Positions 17,184 through 25,938 of a stretch of DNA of 64,000 bases are shown here, piece after piece. Position numbers and translations under genes: made by a program. Origin of the DNA: an uncultured Mycoplasmatota bacterium (GTDB lineage Bacteria; Bacillota_I; Bacilli_A; RF39; UBA660); contig CALEBF010000016.1 of the NCBI GenBank assembly GCA_937944975.1, positions 72,261-136,260 on the forward strand, written 5' to 3'. Under the pieces are notes generated by a model. The model was given only the letters and a program-made list of their open reading frames with translations, ran no database searches and was not told the DNA's origin. How positions within the stretch are numbered: position 1 is the first letter of the stretch; every line of letters starts with the position of its first letter.

Positions 17184-17930
17184 TCACCTCTTCGTCAATA
17201 TTTCATATCCATCATCCAACACTAAGACCGTGTGTTCAAAGTGTGCGGATGGTTTATCATCTGCGGTAATTACTGTCCAATCATCATCTAGCATATACAC
17301 ATCAGCTGTCCCCAAATTTAACATTGGTTCTACTGCGATTACCATTCCTGTTTTCAGTTCTGGTCCTGTTCCTTTCTTACCATAATTTGGTACGTCCGGT
17401 TCTTCGTGTACACTACTACCGACTCCATGACCGACAAGTTCTTTTACTACTCCTAAACGATGTTCAGTCGCATATTTTTCTACCGCGTATCCAATATCCC
17501 CTACATGGGCACCATTCTTGATGACAGAGAGGCCTTCCATTAAGGCTTGTTCTGTATCGCGAAGTAGTCGTGCTTTTGGATGACTGATATTTCCAACAGG
17601 ATAAGTCCAAGCGGAATCACCATGAAATCCATGATAGCAAGCACCAATATCTATAGATACGATATCGCCTTCCTTCAAACGACGGTTTCCAGGAATCCCG
17701 TGGACAACTTCTTCATTGACTGAAATACAGCATCCAGCGGGAAATCCATAGAGGCCTTTAAAAGAAGGGGTCGCATCCGAATTTAATATAAATTCTTCTG
17801 CTAATCGATTTAATTCCTTCGTCGTAATACCTGGTTTAATAAATTGTTTTAAATAATTATGCGTATCTCCAACAATTTTACCAGCTTTTCTTAGCAGTTC
17901 AATTTGTTCTGGAGTCTTTATTGTAATCAT
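17184..17930 (-). CDS. map: Methionine aminopeptidase, type I
   Basis: 248-aa type Ia enzyme that removes the initiator Met. The metal ligands are visible as two Asp (VSIDIGACYHGFHGDSA), His (VGHGVG), Glu (AVEPML) and a last Glu (HFEHTVLV). It overlaps adk by four bases (ATGA). No N-terminal SEC-C zinc motif is present. Confidence 0.96.
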   Translation of the reverse strand: MITIKTPEQIELLRKAGKIVGDTHNYLKQFIKPGITTKELNRLAEEFILNSDATPSFKGLYGFPAGCCISVNEEVVHGIPGNRRLKEGDIVSIDIGACYHGFHGDSAWTYPVGNISHPKARLLRDTEQALMEGLSVIKNGAHVGDIGYAVEKYATEHRLGVVKELVGHGVGSSVHEEPDVPNYGKKGTGPELKTGMVIAVEPMLNLGTADVYMLDDDWTVITADDKPSAHFEHTVLVLDDGYEILTKR

Positions 17931-18586
17931 ACCTGACTCCTTAAGATCGTCTCAATTTCCTCGAATATTTTATCTGCATCCTGCGTGCTATCAATTGTAG
18001 ATACAGCGTTCAATTTTCGATAATAATCCAATAATGGTTCTGTATTTTTCATATATGTTTCAAAGCGACTACAGAAGGTTTCTTCGTTATCATCGACACG
18101 TTTTTCTAATGCGTGCCCACAATGATCACAAATTCCTTCTTCTTTCGGCTTTAAAACATCTATCATATCGTTGTATACAGCTCCACATTTCGGGCAACTG
18201 ATACGACCTAATATTCTTTTTTTTGCGGTTTCTTCATCGATTGATAAATAGATCACATGGCCGAGTGGTTTATTCAGTTTTTCCAAAATTTTGTCATATG
18301 CATAAGCTTGTTCTAATGATCTCGGAAAACCATCTAAAATATAACCATCAGCACAATCTGATTGATTTAAGCGTTCCATCATTAATTCATTAATAATTTC
18401 ATCGCTTACCAAACGACCCAATGCCATTTGTTCTTTAATATATCGACCACGTTCATCTTCTTTTTTCGTAGCGTCTCTCAGTAAGTCGCCTGTAGAGATA
18501 TGTGGTAAATGATATTTCATTGTCAACTTTTTAGATTGTGTCCCTTTCCCGGCTGCGGGTGGGGCGATAAAAATAATACTATTCAT
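17927..18586 (-). CDS. adk: Adenylate kinase, zinc-LID form, atypical P-loop
   Basis: 219 aa; makes 2 ADP from ATP and AMP. The NMP-binding HISTGDLLRD and DGFPRSLEQA motifs are standard. The LID has a four-Cys zinc site (CPKCG and CDHCG), typical of Gram-positive enzymes. The P-loop reads APPAAGKGTQ where GPPGAGKGTQ is usual: Ala replaces Gly at positions 8 and 11. Its ATG is coupled to the secY stop. The rest of the protein looks functional. Confidence 0.94.
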   Translation of the reverse strand: MNSIIFIAPPAAGKGTQSKKLTMKYHLPHISTGDLLRDATKKEDERGRYIKEQMALGRLVSDEIINELMMERLNQSDCADGYILDGFPRSLEQAYAYDKILEKLNKPLGHVIYLSIDEETAKKRILGRISCPKCGAVYNDMIDVLKPKEEGICDHCGHALEKRVDDNEETFCSRFETYMKNTEPLLDYYRKLNAVSTIDSTQDADKIFEEIETILRSQV

Positions 18587-19860
18587 TAATATCGTCTTCT
18601 TCCTCGGCTGTAGTTTCTACTTACTAATTGGCTTTCAATCTGTTTATAACTTTCAAGTGCTACTCCAACAACGATCAAAAGTCCTGTACCACCAATACTA
18701 ACACTGGTTGGTAAACTAGAAACTGCTCCAAATATAATAGGTAATGCTGCAATGATTGCTAAGCAAGTGGCACCTACTACCGTTATTCTATTTAATGTAC
18801 GAGTGATATATTTCACAGTTTCTTCCCCTGGACGGATTCCTGGAATATATCCTCCATTCTTTTGCAAGTTTTCTGTTAATTCTTTTGGTTTCAATTGCAA
18901 GAATGTGTAGAAATAAGTAAATCCAAATATTAATACAATATAGATTATAAATCCTACTGGTGTATGCATTGATAACCATTTATTTACAAATAATGTAAAT
19001 CCTTCGTTCTTAATAAATTGTGCGATTAATGCTGGAATTGAAATCAACGCAGATGCGAAGATAACAGGTATAACTCCAGCTGAATTCAATTTAAATGGAA
19101 TATAGTTTTGCGTACCACCATAACTACTTGTCGTTTTATTCGCATATTGAATTGGAATACGACGTTCTGAACATTGTTCGTAAACAACAGCAATAATGAT
19201 TCCTAAGTATAGAGCTACAAATATAGCAAACTTAACAATTCCTAATGTTAATTGCTGTACTGTATCTCCTACAACTAATCCTGTATAGGCGTCTACAAAC
19301 ATCGTCGGCATCGTTGCAATAATTCCAGCCATGATAATGAGTGAAATTCCGTTTCCGATTCCTTTCGCAGTAATTTGATCTCCGATCCATAATAGAAGTG
19401 CAGTTCCTGCTGTTAATACAGTTGCAAATTCCATATACTGCATAACTGATCCACCTTTAATAAAGGCAAATGAGAACATGTATCCTTGAATAAACGCCAA
19501 GATAATTCCAAATACTCTCGTAATTTGATTAATTTTAGTACGTCCCACTTGACCCTCTTTTGCAAGATCAGCTAAGTAAGGTACGATATCCATCTGTAAT
19601 AATTGAATAATAATGGATGCGGTAATGTAAGGCATTACTCCTAAAGAGAAGATAGAAAACTTTTCCATTGCTCCTCCACCCATAGCATTAATCAATCCTA
19701 AGAACCCTAAATTATCAGTTCCTAGTGCACTCTGATCTATTCCTGGAACAATAATTGTTGTACCAAGTTTGAAAACAAAGAGTGCAGCTAGTGTGAAAAG
19801 AATTCTTTTTTGCAAATCTTTATTCTTGGGATTAAATATTTGCTTGATATTTGCAAACAT
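18586..19860 (-). CDS. secY: Protein translocase subunit SecY
   Basis: 424-aa ten-helix channel of the Sec translocon. Plug and lateral gate regions are recognisable (GIDQSAL, YLADLAKEGQVGR). The cytoplasmic loop contains VVYEQCSERRIPIQYA, and IPGIRPGEETVKYI precedes the last helices. It sits in the spc operon between rplO and adk, with a one-base overlap with adk. Confidence 0.97.
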   Translation of the reverse strand: MFANIKQIFNPKNKDLQKRILFTLAALFVFKLGTTIIVPGIDQSALGTDNLGFLGLINAMGGGAMEKFSIFSLGVMPYITASIIIQLLQMDIVPYLADLAKEGQVGRTKINQITRVFGIILAFIQGYMFSFAFIKGGSVMQYMEFATVLTAGTALLLWIGDQITAKGIGNGISLIIMAGIIATMPTMFVDAYTGLVVGDTVQQLTLGIVKFAIFVALYLGIIIAVVYEQCSERRIPIQYANKTTSSYGGTQNYIPFKLNSAGVIPVIFASALISIPALIAQFIKNEGFTLFVNKWLSMHTPVGFIIYIVLIFGFTYFYTFLQLKPKELTENLQKNGGYIPGIRPGEETVKYITRTLNRITVVGATCLAIIAALPIIFGAVSSLPTSVSIGGTGLLIVVGVALESYKQIESQLVSRNYSRGRRRY

Positions 19861-19861
19861 T

Positions 19862-20308
19862 TTAAATCACCTCTGCTTTTCCACCTAATTTTTCTATTTG
19901 CTCTTTCGCAACAGTTGAAAACTTATGTGCTTTTACAGTTAACTTTTTCTCTAAAGTTCCATTTCCTAATACTTTAACACCGTTTAATTGATTTTTTAAT
20001 AGTCCCATATCTTTTAACAATTCTGGAGTAATGACTGCTCCATCTTCAAATTTATTTAAGTCACTTAAGTTAATTACAGCATATTCTGTTTTGAATTTAG
20101 CGTTTGAAAAACCTCTTTTTGGCAAACGTCTATAAAGTGGGAATTGTCCTCCCTCGAACGTTGCCTTGATTTTTCCTTTACCGCTTCTTGCTTTTTGACC
20201 TTTTTGTCCTTTTCCACTTGTTTTTCCAAGTCCACTACCAGGTCCACGTCCTACTCTTTTACGAGTAAATGTAGCACCTTCAGCTGGTTTCATAGTATGT
20301 AATTTCAT
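19862..20308 (-). CDS. rplO: 50S ribosomal protein L15
   Basis: 148-aa L15. The Gly/Arg/Lys-rich N terminus (KRVGRGPGSGLGKTSGKG) threads into 23S rRNA, followed by GGQFPLYRRLPKRGF. It lies one base after rpsE with no rpmD between them. Confidence 0.98.
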   Translation of the reverse strand: MKLHTMKPAEGATFTRKRVGRGPGSGLGKTSGKGQKGQKARSGKGKIKATFEGGQFPLYRRLPKRGFSNAKFKTEYAVINLSDLNKFEDGAVITPELLKDMGLLKNQLNGVKVLGNGTLEKKLTVKAHKFSTVAKEQIEKLGGKAEVI

Positions 20309-20309
20309 A

Positions 20310-20870
20310 TTATAAAATCTCCTCTACTTTTTTACCGCGAAGTTTTGCAACTTCTTCTACTGTTTTTTGTGACTTAAGTGCTTCTAATGTGGCGTGTGCC
20401 ATATTAATTTTTGTGTTAGATCCTAATGACTTAGATAAGATATCTTTTACACCAGCAAGCTCTAATACTGAACGAACAGGTCCACCTGCTTTTACTCCAG
20501 TACCTTTTAAAGCTGGTTTTAACATAACTTTACTAGCTCCTCTAACACCGATTGCTTCATGTGGGATTGTTCTTTGATCAACTAAAGATACTTCAACTAC
20601 ATTCTTAGTAGCAGCTTGAACGGCTTTCTTAATTGCATCAGGTACTTCGTTTGCTTTACCAGTACCAATACCAACTTTACCTTTTCTATCTCCTACTACA
20701 ACAGTAGCTGAAAAACGGAAACGACGACCACCTTTTGTTACTTTTGTAACACGACCAATGTTGACAACTTCTTCATCGTATAATTTAGGTTGTCTTTGTC
20801 TTGGTTGAAAATTTCTTCTCTTTTTCTTGTCTGGTTGTGTTCCACGTGGGTCTTGTTTTTTATTTTCCAT
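20310..20870 (-). CDS. rpsE: 30S ribosomal protein S5
   Basis: 186 aa, about 20 residues longer than E. coli S5. The extra residues are a basic N-terminal arm with DKKKRRNFQPRQRQP. The double-stranded-RNA-binding fold shows GRVTKVTKGGRRFRFSATV. Directly followed by rplO. Confidence 0.97.
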   Translation of the reverse strand: MENKKQDPRGTQPDKKKRRNFQPRQRQPKLYDEEVVNIGRVTKVTKGGRRFRFSATVVVGDRKGKVGIGTGKANEVPDAIKKAVQAATKNVVEVSLVDQRTIPHEAIGVRGASKVMLKPALKGTGVKAGGPVRSVLELAGVKDILSKSLGSNTKINMAHATLEALKSQKTVEEVAKLRGKKVEEIL

Positions 20871-20883
20871 TGTTACCCTCCTT

Positions 20884-21246
20884 TTAGAATTCTAATCCAT
20901 TTGCACGTGCTGCTTCAGCTAATGCTTTTACACGTCCATGATATAAGTATCCACCTCTATCGAATACTACTTTTTTAATTTTAGCTTCTTTTGCTCTCTT
21001 GGCGATTAGTTCACCAACCTTAGTAGCAGCTTCAATGTTACTTCCATTTGCAAGTTTTAAATCCTTGTCAATAGATGAAGCACTTACTAAAGTTGTTCCC
21101 TTTGTATCGTCAATAATTTGAGCAAAAATATTTTGATTTGATCTAAACACATTTAATCTTGGAACTTCAGGCGTTCCAGATACTTTTGCACGAACACGTG
21201 CGTGTCTAGCTTTTCGTACTTCATTACGATCTACTTTCTTTATCAT
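20884..21246 (-). CDS. rplR: 50S ribosomal protein L18
   Basis: 120-aa 5S rRNA-binding protein. Motifs are RKARHARVRAKVSGT, RLNVFRSNQNIFAQIID and the C-terminal FDRGGYLYHGRVKALAEAAR. Confidence 0.98.
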   Translation of the reverse strand: MIKKVDRNEVRKARHARVRAKVSGTPEVPRLNVFRSNQNIFAQIIDDTKGTTLVSASSIDKDLKLANGSNIEAATKVGELIAKRAKEAKIKKVVFDRGGYLYHGRVKALAEAARANGLEF

Positions 21247-21271
21247 AAGTATTTACGCTCCTTTACTTTAA

Positions 21272-21802
21272 TTAAGCTGCTTTCTTTCCTTCTTTACGAC
21301 GAACTACTTCATCTTTGTAACGAATTCCTTTTCCTTTGTAAGGTTCTGGTTGTCTTATCTTTCTGATGTTTGCAGCAAATTCTCCAACAAGACGTTTATC
21401 GATTCCTTTGATTGTCAATTCTGTATTGCTTGGTACGTCAATCGTAATTCCAGCAGGTACATCTACTTCTACCGGGTGAGAATATCCAGCAGTGACTACT
21501 AATTTATCTCCTTTCGCTTGGAAACGGTATCCTACTCCAAGAATCTCTAATCCTTTTTCGAATCCCTTTGTAACACCTTCTAACATATTTTTAATGTTAG
21601 CATTTACAGTTCCATGAAAGTTTTTTACAGAATCGTTTTCTCTTGTTACTGTTAATTGGTTTCCTTCGACAGTAACATGAATTCCTTTGTGTAGTTCAGT
21701 AGAAAGTTCTCCCTTAGGACCTTTTACTGTTACACTGTTTTCTGAAGTTGTTACTTCGACACCCTCAGGTATTGTTAATATTCTATTTCCAATACGACTC
21801 AT
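21272..21802 (-). CDS. rplF: 50S ribosomal protein L6
   Basis: 176-aa two-domain L6. It starts SRIGNRILTIPEGVEV; the conserved IRKIRQPEPYKGKGIRY is near the C terminus. Contributes to the GTPase-associated centre. Confidence 0.98.
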   Translation of the reverse strand: MSRIGNRILTIPEGVEVTTSENSVTVKGPKGELSTELHKGIHVTVEGNQLTVTRENDSVKNFHGTVNANIKNMLEGVTKGFEKGLEILGVGYRFQAKGDKLVVTAGYSHPVEVDVPAGITIDVPSNTELTIKGIDKRLVGEFAANIRKIRQPEPYKGKGIRYKDEVVRRKEGKKAA

Positions 21803-21821
21803 TGTAATCCTCCTAATCTTT

Positions 21822-22226
21822 CTACCAAATGTATGCTAATACTTCTCCACCAAGATTTTGTTTTCTAGCATCGCGATCTGTCATAACTCCTTTTGAAGTA
21901 GAAATGATAGCGATACCTAAACCATTTAATACTCTTGGTACTTCGTCAGCTTTTACATATACACGTAATCCTGGTTTAGAAATTCTCTTTAATCCAGTAA
22001 TAACGCGTTCTTTCTTTTCTCCATATTTTAATTCTAAAATAATATCATTTTGAACACTATTCTCTTTGATTTTATAATCAGCGATGAATCCTTCATCTTT
22101 TAGTATTCTTGCAATTTCCATTTTTAAATTTGAAGCGGGTACTTCAACATTTGTATAACGCATCTGATTTGCATTACGAATTCTCGTAAGCATATCTGCG
22201 ATTGGGTCATTTGCAAATCCTCGCAT
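21822..22226 (-). CDS. rpsH: 30S ribosomal protein S8
   Basis: 134-aa primary 16S-binding protein. The DPIADMLTRIRNA N terminus and the C-terminal STSKGVMTDRDARKQNLGG are diagnostic. The gene start has AGGGAGG upstream. Confidence 0.98.
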   Translation of the reverse strand: MRGFANDPIADMLTRIRNANQMRYTNVEVPASNLKMEIARILKDEGFIADYKIKENSVQNDIILELKYGEKKERVITGLKRISKPGLRVYVKADEVPRVLNGLGIAIISTSKGVMTDRDARKQNLGGEVLAYIW

Positions 22227-22241
22227 ATTATCCTCCCTTCA

Positions 22242-22427
22242 TTACCAGCTTGATTTCTTAATCCCTGGTATTTGTCCTTTATAAGCTAGTTCTCTGAAAC
22301 AAATACGGCAAATTCCATATTTTTTCAAAACTGCGTGTGGTCTTCCACATCTTTGACAACGAGTATATTCACGTACTTTAAATTTCTGTGGTCTACTCGC
22401 CTTCACTTTCATACTTGTCTTAGCCAT
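22242..22427 (-). CDS. rpsN: 30S ribosomal protein S14, type Z
   Basis: 61-aa zinc-binding S14 with the pairs CQRC and CRIC, a form common in Gram-positive bacteria. It ends GQIPGIKKSSW. No zinc-independent paralogue is seen in the window. Confidence 0.98.
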   Translation of the reverse strand: MAKTSMKVKASRPQKFKVREYTRCQRCGRPHAVLKKYGICRICFRELAYKGQIPGIKKSSW

Positions 22428-22447
22428 ATCAATTTTCCTCCTTGTTA

Positions 22448-22987
22448 TTATTTCTTAAATGGCATACCGAAACCTTTTAAGAGATCGTACGCTTCTTCAT
22501 TTGTCTTTGCTGTTGTAACAAATACAATATCCATTCCACGCACTTTAACAACGTTATCATATACTATTTCTGAGAAAATCAATTGTTCTGTTAACCCTAG
22601 AGTATAGTTCCCTCTTCCATCGAATGATTTTGGTGAAACCCCTCTAAAGTCTCTTACACGAGGTAATGTAATACTAATTAGTTTATCTAAGAAGTTATAC
22701 ATATTTTCCCCTCTTAAAGTAACTTTACATCCGATTGCTTGACCTTGTCTTAATTTGAATCCAGCAATGGCTTTTTTACTTTTTGTAACTACTGGTTTTT
22801 GTCCTGCAATTGCAGTTAAGTCAGCAACAGCAGCATCTAACAACTTACTATTCGTAGTTGCATCTCCGACACCCATGTTAATTACAATTTTTTCAAGTTT
22901 TGGTACTTCCATAACATTTTTATAATTGTATTTTTCTCTTAAACTAGGTACGATTTCTTTATTATATCTTTCTTTTAGGCGGTTCAT
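22448..22987 (-). CDS. rplE: 50S ribosomal protein L5
   Basis: 179-aa 5S rRNA-binding protein. Conserved blocks are EKIVINMGVGDA, GQKPVVTKSKKAIAGFKLR and VRDFRGVSPKSFDGRGNY. Ends in the LLKGFGMPFKK tail. Confidence 0.98.
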   Translation of the reverse strand: MNRLKERYNKEIVPSLREKYNYKNVMEVPKLEKIVINMGVGDATTNSKLLDAAVADLTAIAGQKPVVTKSKKAIAGFKLRQGQAIGCKVTLRGENMYNFLDKLISITLPRVRDFRGVSPKSFDGRGNYTLGLTEQLIFSEIVYDNVVKVRGMDIVFVTTAKTNEEAYDLLKGFGMPFKK

Positions 22988-23006
22988 TTATTTACCCTCC
23001 TTCCAA

Positions 23007-23315
23007 TTAGTCAAGAATTTCATTAGATTTTTTTGCACATCTAACTTTCTTGCCTTTTTTATCAGTAGTGTGTCCAATTCTGGTTCTTTTCTTAGTCTTA
23101 GGATCGATGATCATAACATTTGAAGCATGGATTGGAGCTTCCATTTCAACGATTGATCCAGCAGTTTGACCATTTGGTTTTACGTGCTTTTTAATCATGT
23201 TTACTTTTTCAACTACAACTTTATTTTCAGCTCTTAATGTCTTGATGATTTTTCCTTCTTTACCTTTGTCTTTACCAGCAATAACGACAACTTTATCTCC
23301 AGTCTTAAAGTTCAT
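23007..23315 (-). CDS. rplX: 50S ribosomal protein L24
   Basis: 102-aa assembly initiator. The KOW motif DKVVVIAGKDKGKEGKI is at residues ~7-23, followed by KKHVKPNGQTAGSIVEME. Confidence 0.98.
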   Translation of the reverse strand: MNFKTGDKVVVIAGKDKGKEGKIIKTLRAENKVVVEKVNMIKKHVKPNGQTAGSIVEMEAPIHASNVMIIDPKTKKRTRIGHTTDKKGKKVRCAKKSNEILD

Positions 23316-23338
23316 GTTTTTCCTCCTTATTTGGGAAA

Positions 23339-23707
23339 TTATAACACTTCTTTAGCAAGTGATACAATTTTCATAAAATCTTTGTCACGTAATTCACGTG
23401 CCACTGGTCCAAATACACGAGTTCCGTATGGAGTTTTATCGTCTTTAATGATTACACAAGCGTTATCATCAAATTTAATATAACTTCCATCTTTTCTTCT
23501 TAGACCAAATTTACTTCTAACGATAACAGCCTTTACAACTTTACCTTTTCCAACTGTACCATTAGGAGTAGCTTTCTTTACAGTCCCAACGACTATATCT
23601 CCAATATTTCCTGTTTTCACTTTGCTTCCACCAAGTACTCGAATCACCATAAGTTCACGAGCACCAGAGTTATCAGCAACTTTCAACATTGTTTGTGGTT
23701 GAACCAT
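23339..23707 (-). CDS. rplN: 50S ribosomal protein L14
   Basis: 122-aa intersubunit-bridge protein. It starts VQPQTMLKVADNSGAREL; RVFGPVARELR is at the C-terminal end. Full family length. Confidence 0.98.
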   Translation of the reverse strand: MVQPQTMLKVADNSGARELMVIRVLGGSKVKTGNIGDIVVGTVKKATPNGTVGKGKVVKAVIVRSKFGLRRKDGSYIKFDDNACVIIKDDKTPYGTRVFGPVARELRDKDFMKIVSLAKEVL

Positions 23708-23735
23708 TTTACTTTTCCTCCTTTGCGAGTCACAA

Positions 23736-23993
23736 TTATAAAATAATTGCTTTTTCTATTACTTCAACTAAGCGGAAACGTTTTTTCTTTGAAAGTGGTC
23801 TCGTTTCAACAATACGCACTTTGTCTCCTACTTTTGCTTCATTTTTCTCGTCGTGTGCAGTGTATTTCTTTGAATATTTTACACGTTTTCCATATAATGG
23901 ATCTTTACGGTAAGTTTCAACTAAAACTGTAATTGTTTTATCGTTTTTATCACTTACAACTCTACCAATTTCTTCATGTACTCTCTTTTCCAT
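23736..23993 (-). CDS. rpsQ: 30S ribosomal protein S17
   Basis: 85-aa OB-fold protein. The start at 23993 (MEKRVHEEIG) was chosen because AAGGAGG lies about 7 nt upstream; a six-residue extension in frame lacks a site. It contains the conserved DKTITVLVET and a C-terminal RPLSKKKRFRLVEV. Confidence 0.97.
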   Translation of the reverse strand: MEKRVHEEIGRVVSDKNDKTITVLVETYRKDPLYGKRVKYSKKYTAHDEKNEAKVGDKVRIVETRPLSKKKRFRLVEVIEKAIIL

Positions 23994-23994
23994 G

Positions 23995-24198
23995 TTAGTC
24001 CTCCTTACCACTTAATTCACGTTCTCTCAAAATTGTCTTCATACGTGCTACTAATTTTCTAAGTTCTTTGATTCTTGATGGTTTTTCAAGATTTCCAGTA
24101 GCTTGGCTGAAACGTAAATTAAATAATTCTTCTTTGTATTCTTCAATTTTAGCATTGATTTCTTCAGTAGTTAATTCTCTAATTTCACTATTTTTCAT
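23995..24198 (-). CDS. rpmC: 50S ribosomal protein L29
   Basis: 67-aa two-helix L29 near the exit tunnel. It starts MKNSEIRELTTEEI, with EELFNLRFSQATGNLEKP and RKLVARMKTIL. The start at 24198 has GTGAGG upstream and overlaps rplP by 11 bases. Confidence 0.96.
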   Translation of the reverse strand: MKNSEIRELTTEEINAKIEEYKEELFNLRFSQATGNLEKPSRIKELRKLVARMKTILRERELSGKED

Positions 24199-24622
24199 TT
24201 GCCTCACCACTTTCTTCTTTCTTTACAAACTTACATTTGATTGGAAGTTTATGCATTGCTAAACGTAATGCTTCACGAGCTGTTTCCTCGTTAACTCCAT
24301 CGATTTCAAACATAATTTTTCCTTTTTTTACAACTGCAACCCAAACTTCAGGTGATCCTTTACCTTTACCTTGACGAGTTTCTAACGGTTTCTTTGTTAA
24401 TGATAAGTGTGGGAAAATATTAATCCATACTTTTCCACCACGTTTCATATAACGAGTCATAGCAACACGAGCTGCCTCGATTTGGTTTTGTGTAATCCAA
24501 GCACCTTCCATTGCCATAAGACCATATGATCCAAAATGTAATTCTGTATTACCTTTTGCTACACCTTCATATTTTAAACGGTGTGGTCTACGATATTTAG
24601 TTCTTTTTGGAATGACTGCCAT
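24188..24622 (-). CDS. rplP: 50S ribosomal protein L16
   Basis: 144-aa L16. It starts AVIPKRTKYRRPHR; GSYGLMAMEGAWITQNQIEA and the highly conserved GKGKGSPEVWVAVVK follow. The start at 24622 was chosen because GGGAGG is about 8 nt upstream. Overlaps rpsC by 26 bases. Confidence 0.97.
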   Translation of the reverse strand: MAVIPKRTKYRRPHRLKYEGVAKGNTELHFGSYGLMAMEGAWITQNQIEAARVAMTRYMKRGGKVWINIFPHLSLTKKPLETRQGKGKGSPEVWVAVVKKGKIMFEIDGVNEETAREALRLAMHKLPIKCKFVKKEESGEANEK

Positions 24623-25277
24623 CGTTCTTACCTCCCTTGTCTTTTTTCTCAGGAAGGATTTCTCCTTTATAAATCCATACTTTAACACCGATCTTACCAT
24701 ATGTAGTATCAGCTTCTTTATGAGCATAATCAACGTCTGCTCTTAAAGTATGAAGTGGAATCATACCTTCAGTATATCCTTCAGTACGAGCCATATCAGC
24801 TCCACCTAAACGTCCTGAAACTGAAGTCTTAATTCCTTTTGCTCCTGCTTTCATAGTGTTTCTAATTGCTCTTTTTTGTGCAATTCTGAATGAAACACGA
24901 TTTTCGATTTGATGCGCAATGTTTTCAGCAACAAGTGCAGCATCTAAATCAGGTTGTTTTACTTCCATAATTGAAATTTGAACATCTTCGTTTACTAACT
25001 TAGATAATTCTTTTTTAATTTTTTCAATTTCGTCTCCACCGTGACCAATAACAACACCAGGTTTTGCTGTGTTGATAATCACTTCAGTTTTCTTACTTGT
25101 TCTTTCAATAAGAATACTTGAAACTGCTGCGTCTTTTAATTTTTTCTCTAAAAATTTACGAATCTTAACGTCGTTATTTAAGAATTTAGCAAAATCCTTA
25201 TTTGAAGCATACCAGTTAGATTCCCAGTTTTTGTTAATTCCGATTCTAAGTCCGATAGGACTAACTTTTTGACCCAT
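24597..25277 (-). CDS. rpsC: 30S ribosomal protein S3
   Basis: 226-aa mRNA-entry-channel protein. The KH domain contains KPGVVIGHGGDEIEKIKKEL. The C-terminal domain has GRLGGADMARTEGYTEG and ends in a Lys/Gly/Ser-rich tail. Confidence 0.98.
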   Translation of the reverse strand: MGQKVSPIGLRIGINKNWESNWYASNKDFAKFLNNDVKIRKFLEKKLKDAAVSSILIERTSKKTEVIINTAKPGVVIGHGGDEIEKIKKELSKLVNEDVQISIMEVKQPDLDAALVAENIAHQIENRVSFRIAQKRAIRNTMKAGAKGIKTSVSGRLGGADMARTEGYTEGMIPLHTLRADVDYAHKEADTTYGKIGVKVWIYKGEILPEKKDKGGKNDGSHSKKN

Positions 25278-25294
25278 CAGTTTACCTCCTTTTC

Positions 25295-25630
25295 TTAGTT
25301 TCTCTCACTTACAACAATTGTAATGTGACTTGTTCTTTTCTTAATTGGATCTACGTGTCCACGTGAACCAAATTTAATTCTTTTCATAGTTTGACCTTCG
25401 TTTACATATGCCTCTTTTACATATAATTTAGTCTTATCTAATTCTAAATTATTTTCAGCATTTGCAACAGCCGAAGTTAACACTTTAAGTGTGTATCTCG
25501 CAGCATTTTTATTCATGTTACTTAAAATAACGCTTGCTTCTTCTACGCTTTTTCCACGTATTAAATCAACAACTAAACGGGCTTTACGAGGTGCGATTCT
25601 AACACCTTTTGCGATTGCTTTTGCTTCCAT
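25295..25630 (-). CDS. rplV: 50S ribosomal protein L22
   Basis: 111-aa exit-tunnel protein. It contains VRIAPRKARLVVDLIRGK and the tunnel-reaching hairpin FGSRGHVDPIKKRTSHITI; macrolide resistance changes map to this loop in other bacteria. Confidence 0.98.
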   Translation of the reverse strand: MEAKAIAKGVRIAPRKARLVVDLIRGKSVEEASVILSNMNKNAARYTLKVLTSAVANAENNLELDKTKLYVKEAYVNEGQTMKRIKFGSRGHVDPIKKRTSHITIVVSERN

Positions 25631-25656
25631 TTTAGTCCTCCTTCCAGTTAATATGA

Positions 25657-25920
25657 TTACTTGTCAGATCCGTGTCCACCAAATTTACGAGTTAGGGAAA
25701 ATTCACCTAATTTATGTCCTACCATATCTTCTGTAACATAAACCGGAATGAATTCTTTACCATTATGAACAGCAAATGTGTGTCCAATAAATTCAGGATA
25801 AATTGTTGAACGGCGAGACCATGTTTTAATTACTTCTTTTTTTCCAGATTCATTTGCTTTTTTGACCTTATTCATCAAATGTTCATCAACAAAAGGTCCT
25901 TTTTTCGTGCTTCTAGCCAT
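25657..25920 (-). CDS. rpsS: 30S ribosomal protein S19
   Basis: 87-aa head protein. It starts ARSTKKGPFVDEHLM; SRRSTIYPEFIGHTFAVHNGK and KLGEFSLTRKFGGH follow. Confidence 0.98.
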   Translation of the reverse strand: MARSTKKGPFVDEHLMNKVKKANESGKKEVIKTWSRRSTIYPEFIGHTFAVHNGKEFIPVYVTEDMVGHKLGEFSLTRKFGGHGSDK

Positions 25921-25938
25921 TATATTTCATCCTTTCTT

